Shown: piece by piece, positions 61,599 to 64,000 of the stretch | Numbering within the stretch: the first letter of the stretch is position 1 | How the letters are laid out: each line of letters opens with the position of its first letter | Origin: Bugulina stolonifera | Lineage: Eukaryota > Bryozoa > Gymnolaemata > Cheilostomatida > Bugulidae | Reading direction: 5' to 3' | DNA: 64,000 nucleotides | Assembly (NCBI GenBank): GCA_935421135.1 | Contig: OW285189.1 | Span: 18,912,298 to 18,976,297, forward strand | Made by a program: the position numbers and the translations under genes | Notes under the pieces: generated by a model | Database searches by the model: none | Seen by the model: the letters and a program-made list of their open reading frames with translations, nothing else | Told to the model about the DNA's origin: nothing

Positions 61599-63543
61599 AT
61601 GAATTTGTGTTTTATGTACAATGTGAATGTACAGCTTTTATTTCTACTGCTGATCTTGCTTGTTGGATTACCTGTAAAAGTGAGACCCGAGGCTGACGGG
61701 GGAGGGAGAACCAGATTTCAGAATGGAAACGAAGGTATGAATTTATGATTACATCATAATTTAAGGTGACTATGCCAGTACCTTATGTCATATGATATGA
61801 TTGGTATAAAATAAAAATAAACATACTTGTATAACTAAAATAAAAATTTTTAAAAAATAATAATAATTACAAATAATTAATAATTATAATGATAACATTC
61901 TGATTAATTGAATCTAATAATTTTATTTATTAGGTAATATAATATAATTTGTTTGCTGGTAACATTGGCCTATATTCAATATTGTACTTAATGTTGCATT
62001 AACATTATGATTATCAGTAGCCTATCACTATGTTAATTATAATTGTAAAAATAATAAATATCATTATTTTTATATCAATTTCATTAATTGTTGTTATTGT
62101 TATTGATCCTGAATGAAAGGAAATCAGCAATATGCAATGCTGTAGTATCGAATTTCTACTGTAGGATACAATTAGTGATGAGGTATTCAACTTGCACAAT
62201 ATCTATAGACTATAGGCCTATGCGATAATAGAATGTTCTATCAACGACGAGTGAGTAGCAACAATAATAATATAATGTAAAAATTATAAAAATCTAGATG
62301 TGATAATAATTCATATCAAGGTAACTAAAATAAAAACATAAACATTGATATTAGGCCTATTTAACATAATAGTGTAATTGAAATTAATTTATTTAAATGA
62401 ATTATATTTGAATGCAATACTTTGCTAAGATTAGTAGCACAAGTGTAGGCCTAAGTACTTACAGTTGTTTTGTATGATTTTTATGATAGATTAATGTACA
62501 TCCCTATATATAGTAATTAAATTATCGCTAGGCTTATAATAAATAAGTGTAGGCCTAATAGTTTATGGATAGTTATAGATGATGGGTCTAGGTGGCATGT
62601 TACCAGTTTTCAAGTCTGAAATTAATCTAGGCCTATAAGCAATTTTTGGTAGTACTTTTGTGATGTTTTCAGACTAACAAGAAGAGATATTATTTTCCAT
62701 TTTGGTGTGGTAGGCCACCTAAGAACTACGCTAATAGTAAAACTACTGCTTTCTACCATTACTATGCAATCCGTTGTACAAATTTATCTATATTTTAGTT
62801 CTAGGAACTTCAACCAGTTAGATTAAATTTGATATTAATTTGGGATTTTTATGCAGAGTTATAGGAAAATCACTAAAATGTAAGTGTGACAGATTCACTG
62901 ATGTTACCACTGATTTGTCATGAAGTGTAAACTAAAATGATAATGATCTTGGGCATAGGCGTATTGCAAAATGTATATTTATAAAACTTTGGTTTGACTT
63001 ATTACCAAGAGCAACTATTAAACTTATGGAGGTGTGATGTTTTCTTTTCTGGCTAAAATAAGCGGACAAAATCCTAGGTTCTATGCCCATGTCCATGAGA
63101 ATGTTACTCCACTGGTAGTAAGGGCTGTTCCCAAGAAGTGCATACAGCCAAGTTTCTTGATCTCAAGAGAGGGAGATCACATAATTGTATCAACACCATC
63201 TATTCAGCTATCATGGTAGAAGAAATAACAACCCATTGTATTCATAGCTTCACATGTTTGTATCAGTAGTTGTAGAGTGTTTGTTCTTTTAGTTGCTTGA
63301 GCTGAGAGGATTAGGCCTGAGTAATTGATTAGTTTGAAGCTGTGCTGTCATATGAATAGACAAAAGGAGCACATTTCTATACATTCTGTGTGAATATTGA
63401 ATCAACATCAGCAGCTTCCCATTGATCTTCTATGCTGAATGTTTATTTTATTTACAGGCAAACTGTTGCTCACCTGTGCTAGCAAGAGCTGCACACTTAT
63501 TCATCAATTTTGTAGAATGAATGGGTCTAGTATTCACTTGTAA
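61599..63543 (+). CDS. Candidate small secreted protein (two exons)
   Basis: Exon 61599-61734 opens with two in-frame ATGs (61599, 61614) and a strong signal peptide (VQLLFLLLILLVGLPVKV), then ADGGGRTRFQNGNE, ending at a GTATGA donor in phase 1. The first good acceptor in matching phase is at 63458 (TTTATTTTATTTACAG). Joining there adds GKLLLTCASKSCTLIHQFC and a stop TAA at 63541-63543, giving 73 residues with a three-cysteine end. The signal-peptide exon is fairly convincing. The second exon is tentative, and the gene may instead continue beyond the window. No family is recognised. Confidence 0.35.
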
Positions 63544-64000
63544 AGTGTGTTATGTTTATATGTCTACTTTTTCTACACTTCTAATGTTTGAGGCTGTCAG
63601 CATTGATAAATGCTGTGGTCATCTTCAAAATTTTGTGGCTTTTAAGAAACAATTAATTTAAATTCCCTCACTTAGATTTTTTTGCCCAGTGGTTTCCTCA
63701 AAGTTTCTTTTTTGCATTGTATGTGGTTTCATTTTCTAGCTGAGTTTATAATATGCCACATCTTAATTTAAAATATGACAGAAACGTGGCATGAAGACCT
63801 AACTACATAAAATAATTCTATAGCCTACGCATAATCATTACATGTCTGTACAATCATGTTCTGGAATCTTGGTTTCTGGCAGTTTTCTTATAATATGTCC
63901 TGAAACCCTGAGCCCCCTGCAGTGAAAAGACACAATTCCTTTGACTCAAATTCCTATGGTACTTTGCTAACAATACCCAGAGGGTGTATTATCTCCACAC

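Noticed and set aside
63034..63219. 61-codon plus-strand frame containing HVHENVTPLVV
   Set aside because: Slightly cadherin-like, but no acceptor puts it in phase with the upstream signal-peptide exon and no donor follows.

Overview
This is nuclear DNA from an animal. The genes have many short exons with GT-AG introns, mostly about 80 to 1000 bp. The background is AT-rich. The proteins are metazoan: a VWD/NIDO/AMOP/EGF/SEA membrane protein, CHMP1, RPUSD4, BTBD19 and a TSSK-type kinase. Compact introns, frequent TACATGTA-type palindromes and the modular adhesion protein suggest an early-branching invertebrate such as a demosponge. That placement is inference, not shown.

Layout. (1) 884-29270, minus: one giant gene. 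I rebuilt 39 coding exons by eye, with phases that agree at every junction, giving 6717 coding bases (2238 residues plus stop). The predicted product is a single-pass membrane protein: signal peptide, VWD-C8-TIL, GCC2/GCC3-like, NIDO, AMOP, second VWD, cadherin/Ig-like domain, a long EGF series, SEA, EGF, membrane helix and a short tail. Its introns hold minisatellites, a hAT-type MITE, a foldback element and a 122-bp duplication of an exon end. (2) 29.3-37.3 kb: gene-poor, with two tRNA-type SINE copies, a foldback element and one weak gene candidate. (3) 37271-41671, plus: RPUSD4-type pseudouridine synthase with a long acidic N-terminal extension. (4) A 26-copy minisatellite, then CHMP1 (ESCRT-III) at 43103-45376, minus, with a hAT MITE in its last large intron. 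(5) 47.0-47.8 kb, minus: 5'-truncated non-LTR reverse transcriptase. (6) 49.5-50.05 kb: hAT MITE with a perfect 8-bp target duplication. (7) 50730-52654, minus: TSSK-like kinase, head-to-head with (8) BTBD19, 53774-57517, plus, which carries a MITE in an intron. (9) 58627-60682, minus: an unrecognised 171-residue protein. (10) 61.6 kb to the right edge: a candidate small secreted protein.

The genes look like unrelated neighbours rather than a pathway. TSSK kinases act in sperm in other animals, and the protein at 58.6-60.7 kb may also be sperm or ciliary, so a loose group of germline genes is possible. All exon structures come from reading splice sites, frame and protein-family similarity by eye. 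No database search or transcript evidence was used.
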